From Ambrosia x helenae (taxonomy: Eukaryota > Streptophyta > Magnoliopsida > Asterales > Asteraceae): DNA of 64,000 nt. Shown here in pieces: positions 55,675 through 64,000 of the stretch. Position numbers and translations under genes: made by a program. Location of the stretch: the NCBI GenBank assembly GCA_030844895.1, contig CM061225.1, positions 107,088,688-107,152,687 of the forward strand, written 5' to 3'. Below the pieces are notes generated by a model. It had not been told where the DNA came from. It made no database searches and worked only from the letters and a program-made list of their open reading frames with translations. The first letter of the stretch is position 1; every line of letters starts with the position of its first letter.

Positions 55675-58290
55675 ATGGGTGATGCTATTGTAGGTGGTGG
55701 TGGTGAGGGTGCACAGGTACCCAATACTCTAATTAGTAAGTTGGATATTGGGGATCCTCTGTACATTCACCCCAGTGATACTAGTACTTTGTCTATTATC
55801 ACTATTAAATTGAAAGGTACAGAGAACTACTCTGTATGGGCCAGCTCTATGAAACTTGCACTTGAAGCCAAGAACAAGTATGGTTTCTTAGATGGGACTA
55901 CTGTTAGGCCTATAGATGATGAAGTTCTTGGAAAACAATGGGATAGATGTAACTCAGTCATTCTGACTTGGTTACTGAATTCTGTTAGTGAAGAACTTTT
56001 TTTAGGTCAGGTTTTCTCTAAGCTAGCTAGGGATGTCTGGCTTGACTTAAGAGAAACCTATGATAAGGTAGATGGTTCTGTTGTCTTTAACTTGTATCAA
56101 AAGATTAATTCTATAACACAAAGTGGAAGTTCTGTCTCTGAATACTATCACAAGCTTAACACTATGTGGAAGCAGTTGGACTCTATAGTTCAACTACCTG
56201 CATGTTCTTGTGATGCTTCAGGGAAATTTAATGATTTTAATTGTTTAATAAAATTGATGCAATTTCTAATGGGGTTAGATGATGTTTATCAAAATGTGAG
56301 GTCTAATCTTTTGATGCAAGATCCTTTACCATCTGTTAAGACTGCCTTCTCTGTCATCTCTAGAGAAGAGTCTCATAGGGGTGCTAGTGCTGATGTGAAA
56401 GGGTCTAATGTTTCTTTCTTTGCTAAGAGTAGTCAGTCCTTTGACAATAGGAAGAAAGTCACAAGAGGCCCTAATCCTAACTTGAAGTGCACACACTGCA
56501 ACATGTTGGGACACACTGTGGATAGGTGTTATGAGTTAGTTGGCTACCCTCCAGGTTATAAGAAAAAACCTGGAGTGAACCAACCTGGTAGGAATATGTC
56601 TAGTAACATGGTAAATGGTAAGGTCAATATGTCTAGTAAAAGTCCTGTGTCAGCTACTTCTGCCTTGCCATTTACATCTGAGCAGATTTCTAAGCTGATG
56701 AGTCTCATAAGTGAAAAGTCTTCCAGTGATCCTCAACCTTCTAATGTTGGAGGTGAGTCTGTGTCTATTAAAGGTTTTTCAAGTATGTCTGTCTTGTCTA
56801 AAGTTTGTGATATTTTTCAAAATTTTTCTGGTTGTTCTAATCTGGTTAAAACAGCTTTATTACTTAAATGGATCATGGATTCAGGTGCTAATCAGCATAT
56901 GGTTAGCACTGATGAAAACATGATCAATTGTCTGGATGTTTCTTGTTATGATATGACAGTGAAACATCCTAATGGGACTAGTGCTAAGGTGTTGAAAATA
57001 GGGGATATTAAGTTAGGAAACAATGTTATCCTAACTGATGTTTTCTATGTACCTGAGTACTGTGTGAATCTCATTTCTGTTAATAAGCTTGCTAAGGATA
57101 GTAAGATGAATGTCTGGTTTGATGATCATGCTTGTTATGTCCAGGATTCCAAGTCCAAGAGAATCCTGGTGACTGGTAAAGAGCATGATGGTCTGTATTT
57201 TGTAGGAGATAATGTGAGTGATGTTAATTTGTGTTTTAATAGTGTTAATGAATCTAATCTATGGCATGATAGATTAGGTCATCCATCTAATGAAGTTCTA
57301 GCTGTGTTAAAGAAAGAACTAAATTTAAAAGGGTCTAATTCTGAGTTATGTGAAATTTGTCATAAAGCTAAACAAGTTAGAGTTCCTTTTCCTTTGAGTG
57401 AACATAAAACCAAAGAGTTAGGAGAGTTAATCCACCTAGATGTTTGGGGACCCTATAGGGTCACAAGCAAAGAAGGTTATAAATACTTCTTAACAGTGGT
57501 GGATGACTATTCTAGATCAGTATGGTGTTATATGCTTAAAGGAAAAGGTGAAGTTTTTGAAAATGTAATTTCCTTTTATGAACTTCTAAAGAATCAGTTT
57601 AAGAAAACTGTAAAAACCTTGAGGAGTGATAATGGAAGTGAATTTGTAAATAGACAAATGACAAGTTTTTGTAATCAAAAGGGAATTATTCACCAAACAT
57701 CTTGTGCTTACACTCCACAACAGAATGGAGTTGTGGAGAGAAAGCATAGACACCTCTTAAACATAGCTAGAGCACTTCTGTTTCAAAGTAATATTCCTTT
57801 GTATTTGTGGTCTGAGTGTGTGCTAACTGCTTCATACTTAATAAACAGGCTTCCCTCTTCTGTCTTACAAGCTAAAAGTCCCTATGAGAAAATTTATGGG
57901 TTCCCCCCAAAAGTTAGTCATTTAAGGACATTTGGATGCTTATGTTTTAAGACTGTTTTAAATGAAACGGATAAACTAAACAGTAGGTCTGATAAATGTA
58001 TTTTGATTGGGTATTCTCCCTTTAAGAAGGGTTATAAAATTCTTTCTTTAGAAACAAAACAAATTGATTTTTCAAGAGATATTAAATTCTATGAAAATAT
58101 TTTTCCATATAAGTTTGATAATACTAAAATGTCTTATAATAATGTGAATAATCTGAATTTCTTTGATAATTTTGAAAACATGAGCATTCCAGAAGCCTTA
58201 GATAACAATAATAATAATAATAATAACAATCCTCCCAATGATGATGGGGAATCGATGTTTCTCATGAACTCTCACCTGGGTCAGTTGTAG
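55675..58290 (+). pseudogene. Copia gag-protease-integrase, frame broken before RT
   Basis: Polyprotein start chosen at 55675 (GCCATGGGT, good context) although the frame is open further upstream. Order: copia-type gag (LKGTENYSVWASSMKLALEA), zinc knuckle CTHCNMLGHTVDRC (about residue 272), aspartic protease WIMDSGANQHM (about 400), GAG pre-integrase LWHDRLGHPS (about 529), integrase core with HLDVWGPY, DNGSEF and GVVERKH (about 585-690). After an AAT microsatellite (58206-58227, poly-Asn) the frame shifts near 58240-58250 and stops at 58288-58290, while the RT continues in the next frame. Without correction only gag, protease and integrase would be made. Confidence 0.92.
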
Positions 58291-58493
58291 ATGACTTTCC
58301 CAGGGCTGCCAGTGAGGCAAACCCTGATCATAGTGCTTATGATCATCAAAGGGTGCAGCCTGGTAGTACAGGGTATAAAGGGACTACTCAACCCAGTGTT
58401 GAGAGTTCAAATGCTGAGAATCTAACTCCTAACGGAAATAGGATTGATAGTAGTAGTCCTAGAAGGTCTCATAGGAACTCTACCTTGCCAAGA

Positions 58494-59303
58494 AGGTTTG
58501 ATGAGTTCATAGTAGAAGGGAAGGTTAAGTATGGGGTAGAAAAAGTTGTTAATTACTCTCACTTGTCTGTAGATAATAAGTCTTTTGTAGCAATGTTAAA
58601 TAAAACTATTGAACTAAGTACCTATAGAGAGGCTGCCACTGATCCTAAATGGATAGAGGCTATGAATGCTGAAATGGAAGCCCTCAATAGGAATAATACT
58701 TGGGAAATAGTTGACTTACCACCTGGAAGAAGACCTATTGGTTGTAAATGGGTCTTCAAGGTAAAGTATAAGGCAAGTGGTGAGGTTGAGAGATATAAAG
58801 CCAGGCTAGTTGCCAAAGGCTATAACCAAAGGGAAGGAATTGACTTTGGAGAGACATTCTCTCCAGTAGTCAAGATGATAACTGTGAGAACAGTTATTAG
58901 GTTTGATGAGTTCATAGTAGAAGGGAAGGTTAAGTATGGGGTAGAAAAAGTTGTTAATTACTCTCACTTGTCTGTAGATAATAAGTCTTTTGTAGCAATG
59001 TTAAATAAAACTATTGAACTAAGTACCTATAGAGAGGCTGCCACTGATCCTAAATGGATAGAGGCTATGAATGCTGAAATGGAAGCCCTCAATAGGAATA
59101 ATACTTGGGAAATAGTTGACTTACCACCTGGAAGAAGACCTATTGGTTGTAAATGGGTCTTCAAGGTAAAGTATAAGGCAAGTGGTGAGGTTGAGAGATA
59201 TAAAGCCAGGCTAGTTGCCAAAGGCTATAACCAAAGGGAAGGAATTGACTTTGGAGAGACATTCTCTCCAGTAGTCAAGATGATAACTGTGAGAACAGTT
59301 ATT
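58494..59303 (+). repeat. 405-bp exact in-frame tandem duplication in copia RT
   Basis: Units 58494-58898 and 58899-59303 appear identical throughout. The junction shares AG with both ends, consistent with microhomology. Confidence 0.95.
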
Positions 59304-60556
59304 AGTCTAGCTGTGGAAAAGGGGTGGACTCTTTACCAACTAGACATCAATAATGTCTTTCTTTATGGTTCTATTACTGAAGATGTATACATGACACTTC
59401 CAGAAGGATACTTTACTGGAAATGACAATAAAGTATGCAAGCTTGTTAAGTCCCTTTATGGACTCAAACAAGCACCTAGGAAGTGGAATGAAAAACTAAC
59501 TAATGTTCTTGTTAGTATTGGTTTTGTACAAAGCTGCTGTGATCATTCTTTGTTTGTTAGGTCTAAAAATAACTCTTTTATTATATTGTTAGTCTATGTG
59601 GATGACATTATAGTTACTGGTGATAATGTGTCTGAAATAAATGAGATTAAAAGTTTTCTAAGTCAAAATTTTCAAATCAAAGATTTGGGAATTTTGAAAT
59701 ATTTTTTGGGTATTGAAGTATTATATAATGGTCAGGATATCTGTTTATCACAGAGAAAATATTGCCTTGAACTCTTAAATGAGTTTGGGTATCTTGGTTG
59801 TAAACCAATCAACACTCCCATTGAACAAAGTTTTATTGTGACTAATAAAACTTCAAAGGATTCAAAACTTCTTGATAACATCACTGGTTATCAGAAGTTG
59901 ATTGGGAAGTTGATTTACTTGTCTATAACTAGACCTGATATAAGTTATTCAGTCCAGTTTCTAAGTCAATTTATGCATAAACCAAAAGAGTTGCATATGA
60001 AGATTGCTCTTAGATTACTAAGGTATCTAAAGCAATCCCCAGGAAAAGGTATTCTTTATAAAAGGGGAAACCATTTTTCTGTGAGGGCATATGCAGATTC
60101 TGACTGGGCTAAATGCTTAGAAACTAGAAAATCCGTAACTGGATATTGTGTTTTTCTGGGTAATTGTTTGATTGCCTGGAAAAGCAAGAAACAGAGTACA
60201 GTTTCTAGATCTACAGCCGAAGCAGAATATCGTGCTATGTGTTCGGCAACTTGAGTTAGTCTGGGTTGTAAATTTGCTTAAAGAGTTAGGAATTAAATGT
60301 GAACTTCCTGTAAGACTGTATTCAGATAGCAAGGCTGCTATATCCATTGCAGCCAATCCAGTTTTCCATGAAAAATGTAAACATTTTGAGATTGATTTAC
60401 ATTTTTTAAGGGAAAAGGTGTCAAGTGGGTTTGTTGAAACTGTTAAGGTTGATTCTGATTCTCAAGTTGCTGACATTCTTACTAAGGGTTTGAATGTTAA
60501 TCAGCGTAATTTTTTATGTGAGAAATTGAGACTATTTGACATGTTTGGCAATCAAA

Positions 60557-60567
60557 CAAAGGGGGGA
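60557..60567 (+). promoter_or_regulatory. Polypurine tract of copia element
   Basis: CAAAGGGGGGA immediately 5' of the 3' LTR; primes plus-strand DNA. Confidence 0.85.
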
Positions 60568-61110
60568 TGTTGAAATATGACACGTTGAATATGTTGTTTG
60601 ATGCCATTTGATAACAAGTCGTGTTACAGGTTGTTTTTGTACAGGTTTATAAAGTTCAGGGTTACCGGAGTATTATATGGATACTTTGTGGCTTTTGTGC
60701 AATACTTTGAGGACTAATGTGCAACTCTTTATTCGAGCTGATATAAAAGATCTAGGGTTCCAGATCATTCGTGTATCACACCTCATTTTGTTATTTTCTT
60801 ATTCTTCTTATTCTCTCTGGGCGATTAGGGTTTGTATCAGGTTGTATGCCCTTTATCTCTGTAATCGTCTTATTTCTTGTCTTGTACTCTTATCATCAGC
60901 TGATTATCATCAGCTGATTATTGACAGATTTATCTGTCTATTTTAGTGAACTCACGTTTGTGAGTTTACAGGGTTCTGGGGGTGTTTTCTGGGTTGGATA
61001 ACTAATAAAAGTTTTGGTCACTGTTTTGTCGCTATACAGCTTGTGTTCTTTATGTTCTTGTGTATTGTTGGTTATTCGTTGTTTGTATTTTAGATCCATT
61101 AGTTTTTACA
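60568..61110 (+). repeat. 3' LTR of copia element
   Basis: 543 bp, matching the 5' LTR. Read on the minus strand, its last bases supply the codons CKN and a stop to the truncated PI4K reading frame. Confidence 0.95.
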
Positions 61111-62808
61111 CATGTCCGCAACCTTCACAAAGCTAGCACTCGCTGGAAGCTGCTCGGTCGCACTTCTGTGCCCAGCCGACGAGTCACCAAGACTTAAGTT
61201 TTTCTTTAACGACATTGATAGATTCGATACAGAAGGAACCTTTCCTAATATTTCAGGAAGCACATCTTCTTCGTGTTCTTCGTGCTCATCTTCTTCTTCA
61301 AGTTTCGAGAGCGAGTTTCTCCCGTGTCCGAAGTGGAACAGAAGAATTGGGCTTACGGGTATTTCAGTATCGTCGCAGTCGATTTCAAACTGAAAACCGT
61401 CTTCATGAGACTCGGTTTTAGGGGATATCACGAACATTTCTCTTTCGGCTACCACACGTCTAGCCTCCATGCACAAAACCTCAAGCTCGCTAGGCTCCTC
61501 TTCTCCACGCCTGAACTCACGGGTCATCATCTCACCAATCTCAGCTAGACACATACCGTAACCAGCAGCATCTTTGAGGAAAACGGTGCAGAGGGTTAGA
61601 ACCCGTAGACATGCTTCACGAATCATCGGCAGCTCATTTCTAAGCATCTCCATGTCACGATGCGGATCAAGTGCTTTAATATAGTCAAGTTCGTCTTCTG
61701 AAAACGGGATCGAAGCTTGCGGCCAATGGATCCACTCAAAGTACGGATCCTCTAAGCTTTCGGGCAAGCAGAGACCGTGGTCAATGGGTATGAGTTCCAC
61801 TTGTTGACCAAACTTCCCGTTATCATTAAGCTTTCTAACGAGCAGATTTCCAGCGTGGCGGTCGGTGTTAAGAATCCTTATATCTAATATACCAATACGA
61901 TGAACAGCAGAAACCGGATAACTCGAGGTTCCATGATCACTAGCATCAAAATCATGAGGGATAAACTGTTGCAATGAAGCAATCTTGCAAACATGTTTCG
62001 TCTTTCTACCTTGTTTAATATTGTTGTTGTTACTTCCACTAACACCATCATTAACATTGAAAATAGAATGAGTAATCTTCACAAGTGCAGTAGGAGGCAC
62101 ATTAGCAAAATGGTCATAATCAAGAAGGTAAGCAGCCACTTCACGAAAGCCCGTTTCACCAACCCGAACCAACCGTTTCAACCCAGGCTGACCAAGAGCC
62201 TTACCCACAAACCCTTTCGGGTTGTTAGGCGCAAAAGGCTCTTCATCAGCCGGTTTCACAATCGCTACACTCTCGCCCTTACTGTTCCTAAAATAATAAG
62301 CACCTCCAAGCCCACCATTCACTCGAATCGGGTCAACACCGGTCTTCAAAGCCATAACAATCTCGTTAACTAGCTCTTTCGTTCGCGAAAAGCTACTGGA
62401 CTTGCACAATATCTCAATAGGCCCGCTTCGATCCCTTTGCTGTATATCCCTACCCCTAGGAGACAAACACGGAGTCGAAGAGCTCCTATGCATCAAATTC
62501 CTAGTTAACATAGGCGGCGAATCGCCACGAATCGCGCTAAGATCATTTTTCAAAACCATATCTCCAAAAGTCAAAGAACTCTCTTCAACCGGAACATTAA
62601 GCGCGATCTGTAACCGTCTTTTAACCATATGGGCATTATCATTCCTATCCAAATCCATTCCTAAAACACATCCGTTTTCGGTCTGAACAAAAACCCGCCT
62701 ACTCCCAGTCGGTTTCCTATCGGTCCCATGGTATTCCCGACTGATCGGGCTGTTAAAAACTGCTACAGCCATTTGAGTTTGAACCAAGCTGTCTAACTTA
62801 CTAGACAT
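61099..62808 (-). CDS. PI4KG: Type II phosphatidylinositol 4-kinase gamma (ubiquitin-like domain kinase), C-terminally truncated
   Basis: 569-residue kinase of the plant PI4K gamma / UbDK group, closest in my reading to gamma 5/6/7 (one N-terminal ubiquitin-like domain). Members transfer phosphate to phosphatidylinositol or to proteins; reported activities differ. UBL at about residues 38-92, a Ser-rich linker (RSSSTPCLSP at 108-117), then a PI3/PI4-kinase fold: VAIVKP with Lys185, catalytic loop NTDRHAGN (314-321) and metal-binding PIDHG (341-345). An acidic run precedes the C-terminus. Start is the ATG at 62808, the first after a 5'UTR intron. The coding region is one exon. The last three codons (CKN) and stop come from the inserted copia LTR; the native C-terminus lies at 54235-54363. 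The truncated protein keeps all catalytic motifs and might be active. Confidence 0.95.
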   Translation of the reverse strand: MSSKLDSLVQTQMAVAVFNSPISREYHGTDRKPTGSRRVFVQTENGCVLGMDLDRNDNAHMVKRRLQIALNVPVEESSLTFGDMVLKNDLSAIRGDSPPMLTRNLMHRSSSTPCLSPRGRDIQQRDRSGPIEILCKSSSFSRTKELVNEIVMALKTGVDPIRVNGGLGGAYYFRNSKGESVAIVKPADEEPFAPNNPKGFVGKALGQPGLKRLVRVGETGFREVAAYLLDYDHFANVPPTALVKITHSIFNVNDGVSGSNNNNIKQGRKTKHVCKIASLQQFIPHDFDASDHGTSSYPVSAVHRIGILDIRILNTDRHAGNLLVRKLNDNGKFGQQVELIPIDHGLCLPESLEDPYFEWIHWPQASIPFSEDELDYIKALDPHRDMEMLRNELPMIREACLRVLTLCTVFLKDAAGYGMCLAEIGEMMTREFRRGEEEPSELEVLCMEARRVVAEREMFVISPKTESHEDGFQFEIDCDDTEIPVSPILLFHFGHGRNSLSKLEEEDEHEEHEEDVLPEILGKVPSVSNLSMSLKKNLSLGDSSAGHRSATEQLPASASFVKVADMCKN

Positions 62809-62955
62809 GAACCAGTAAACCAGCCAAATTCAAAAGCTGATTGCAGACAATTGATACAGTACAATACAGTACAAAAACAATCATCAAACACCTATATTGA
62901 TTGATCTTAAACACCAGCCATGTGATTGAACCTTATCAGTGCAATTTCCCCTAAT

Positions 62956-63342
62956 CTGTACACAAAAAAACCAACCAAAACAATACACAAAACAATCAGA
63001 TACTGATACAAATGTACAATATCATCAAGATAATATTAATATTGCATATTCAGTCACAAAATCAACAAATTAACATGTCTTACATAATCTTTTCATGATA
63101 AAAGACATAAAAATCCAAACTTTATGAGATCAAATACTATAAAACAATCAGATAAAGATACCCATATACAATATCATCAAGATTGTATGAATAATATGCA
63201 TATTGAGTTACAAAATAAACAAACTAACAAGTCTTATAGTAACTGTTTATAAAAATGAGGTAAAAATCCAAACTTTATAAAAAAAGAGCTAAAAATGCAA
63301 AGTTTATAAAGATTAACAGATGAAACAGGTCATTAAACTCAC
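62956..63342 (-). other. 5'UTR intron of PI4K gamma gene
   Basis: Minus-strand donor CTG/GTGAGTTTAATG at 63342 and acceptor TGTGTACAG at 62956 enclose a 387-bp T-rich intron within the 5'UTR. Leader introns are usual for this gene family and often raise expression. Predicted from sites only. Confidence 0.6.
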
Positions 63343-63610
63343 CAGATAAGCAGATCTGAAGGAGATATAGACACTGTAGCTAATATCAATCAAGATTTGG
63401 ATAGCATGATTAAGTGGAGAGAAAACCTGATAGAAAAAAAGGGTTTTTTTTTATACAGCAAGATTGTATAAAGAAACGAATTAAAGAAACCCTTTCTTCT
63501 TCATGTTGTTGTGTGAGTTGAATTGAGTACAAACTATAGAGTGAGTGTTGTTCTCTCTCTAAATCTTGATGTGAATAAGCGTATCTATACAGGGGTCAGG
63601 ACAGTGATGC
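63343..63610 (-). other. 5'UTR exon 1 of PI4K gamma gene (predicted)
   Basis: Region between the donor and the proximal TATA box; on the minus strand it holds GA/CT-rich leader sequence (AGAGAGAGAACAAC near 63555). Transcription start is estimated, not seen. Confidence 0.4.
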
Positions 63611-63635
63611 AGAGGGAAAGAGAGTAAATTGTTTT

Positions 63636-63765
63636 GGTTATTTATAAAACCCCCTTTCTTTCTGATTGGTTCATGTGAATGCTGAGTTAGCGTGTAGAGA
63701 GAAACTAAAAAAGGGGTGTAGTGATGGGGCTTTATTTATAAAGCTCCTGATTGTGATTGGTTGAT
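63636..63765 (-). promoter_or_regulatory. Promoter with two CCAAT-TATA modules
   Basis: On the minus strand two similar modules follow each other: CCAATCA (63755-63762) with TTTATAAATAAAG (63731-63743), and CCAATCA (63663-63670) with TTTTATAAATAACC (63637-63650). Spacing of CCAAT to TATA is about 20 bp in each; the modules are about 93 bp apart. Confidence 0.5.
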
Positions 63766-64000
63766 TTTTTTATTTTTTTTTAATCTTTTAATTCAAAATA
63801 ATTAAAATAAAAGACAAATAAATATAAAAAAATTACAAATAATAATAAAAACACACAACTAATATTAATTAAATTAAAAAAAAACAAACAACTTAAATAA
63901 ATTACAATACCAAATTAAAAAAAAAACAAACAACTTAAATAAATTACTGGAGGTTATATTTTGCAAGGATTTGTTGCCTATGATGTATCGCGAGGAGTAA
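63766..64000. other. AT-rich upstream region
   Basis: Very AT-rich with a repeated ACAAACAACTTAAATAAATTAC (63884-63904 and 63926-63946). No gene seen to the end of the window. Confidence 0.5.

Larger units (their letters stand above)
58353..60573 (+). pseudogene. Copia reverse transcriptase-RNase H with internal tandem duplication
   Basis: RT frame 58353-60254: RT N-terminal block (DPKWIEAMNAEMEAL, WVFKVKYKASGEVERYKARL), repeated exactly once more, then LDINNVFLYG, catalytic YVDD (about 59596), connection region, and RNase H (ADSDWA, STAEAEYRAM). The first 135 codons of RT are present twice because of a 405-bp tandem duplication (58494-59303). A second lesion near 60252 creates a stop (60252-60254); the RNase H end continues in another frame to 60573 (YSDSKAAISIAANPVFHEKC, DILTKGLN). 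Both lesions should inactivate the enzyme. Confidence 0.93.
54369..61110 (+). mobile_element. Complete Ty1/copia retrotransposon, 6742 bp, very young
   Basis: LTRs 54369-54911 and 60568-61110 (543 bp each, TGTTGAAAT...TTTTTACA), TSD CATGT (54364-54368, 61111-61115), PBS TGGTATCAGAGCC at 54912 and PPT AAAGGGGGGA just before the 3' LTR. By eye only one LTR difference was found (A versus G, near 54771/60970). Inserted antisense to the host PI4K gamma gene. Confidence 0.96.

Noticed and set aside
61112..62686. Several plus-strand frames of 68-126 codons
   Set aside because: Antisense shadows of the PI4K gamma coding exon.

Overview
The window is plant nuclear DNA with eukaryotic gene structure (GT-AG introns, long 5'UTR intron, TATA/CCAAT promoter) and is dominated by transposable elements. 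The combination of Sirevirus-type Ty1/copia with an extra ORF after pol, Ty3/gypsy-type gag, L1-like LINEs with RRM-type ORF1, hAT, Tourist-like and foldback MITEs and Helitrons fits a large-genome dicot; the flavour of the Sirevirus extra ORF and the LTR termini suggests Asteraceae, which is an inference only. No prokaryotic feature, CRISPR array, organelle segment or rRNA gene is seen.

Layout. 1-~8.1 kb: 3' half of a Sirevirus (RNase H end, extra ORF, 3' LTR), with a 2.8 kb gypsy-type solo LTR inserted in the extra ORF (5-bp TSD). ~8.12-10.0 kb: a decayed LRR receptor-like-protein gene next to the Sirevirus 3' LTR. 10.0-13.1 kb: a 5'-truncated LINE on the minus strand with an 8-bp TSD. 12.4-15.4 kb is duplicated at 19.2-22.3 kb; both copies carry a LINE 5' fragment, a foldback MITE, a hAT-like end and a Helitron. 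Between them lie a ~59-bp minisatellite (17-18.2 kb) and an orphan CACTA terminus. 25.2-27.1 kb: a plant-mobile-domain (PMD) gene remnant with recognisable introns, preceded by three palindromes and cut off by a third foldback copy. 28-35 kb: small DNA transposons (Helitron, two hAT elements with 8-bp TSDs, a 453-bp near-perfect palindrome), a 62-bp tandem repeat and an LTR-like fragment.

35.5-42.8 kb: a complete LTR retrotransposon on the minus strand (two 2.6 kb LTRs, 5-bp TSD, PBS, PPT) that encodes gag only, i.e. a TR-GAG-type non-autonomous element. 43-44.4 kb: a PPR fragment and a PIF/Harbinger ORF1-like relic. 44.9-50.6 kb: a full-length but mutated L1-type LINE on the plus strand (12-bp TSD, ORF1/ORF2 joined by ATGA). 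51.4-53.5 kb: three Tourist-like MITEs, then a decayed RT-associated coding relic.

54.2-63.6 kb is the only nearly intact host gene: a type II phosphatidylinositol 4-kinase gamma (minus strand). A 6.7 kb Ty1/copia element with almost identical LTRs (54369-61110, TSD CATGT) sits inside its last coding stretch, separating the conserved C-terminal ~43 codons (54235-54368) from the kinase body (61111-62808). The copia copy is itself defective: two frameshifts and an exact 405-bp in-frame tandem duplication in the reverse transcriptase.

No new defence or metabolic system was found. The most informative signals are the young insertion in the PI4K gamma gene, the gag-only retroelement with tRNA-like modules in its LTRs, the RT tandem duplication, and the duplicated LINE/MITE/Helitron block that lets events be ordered in time.
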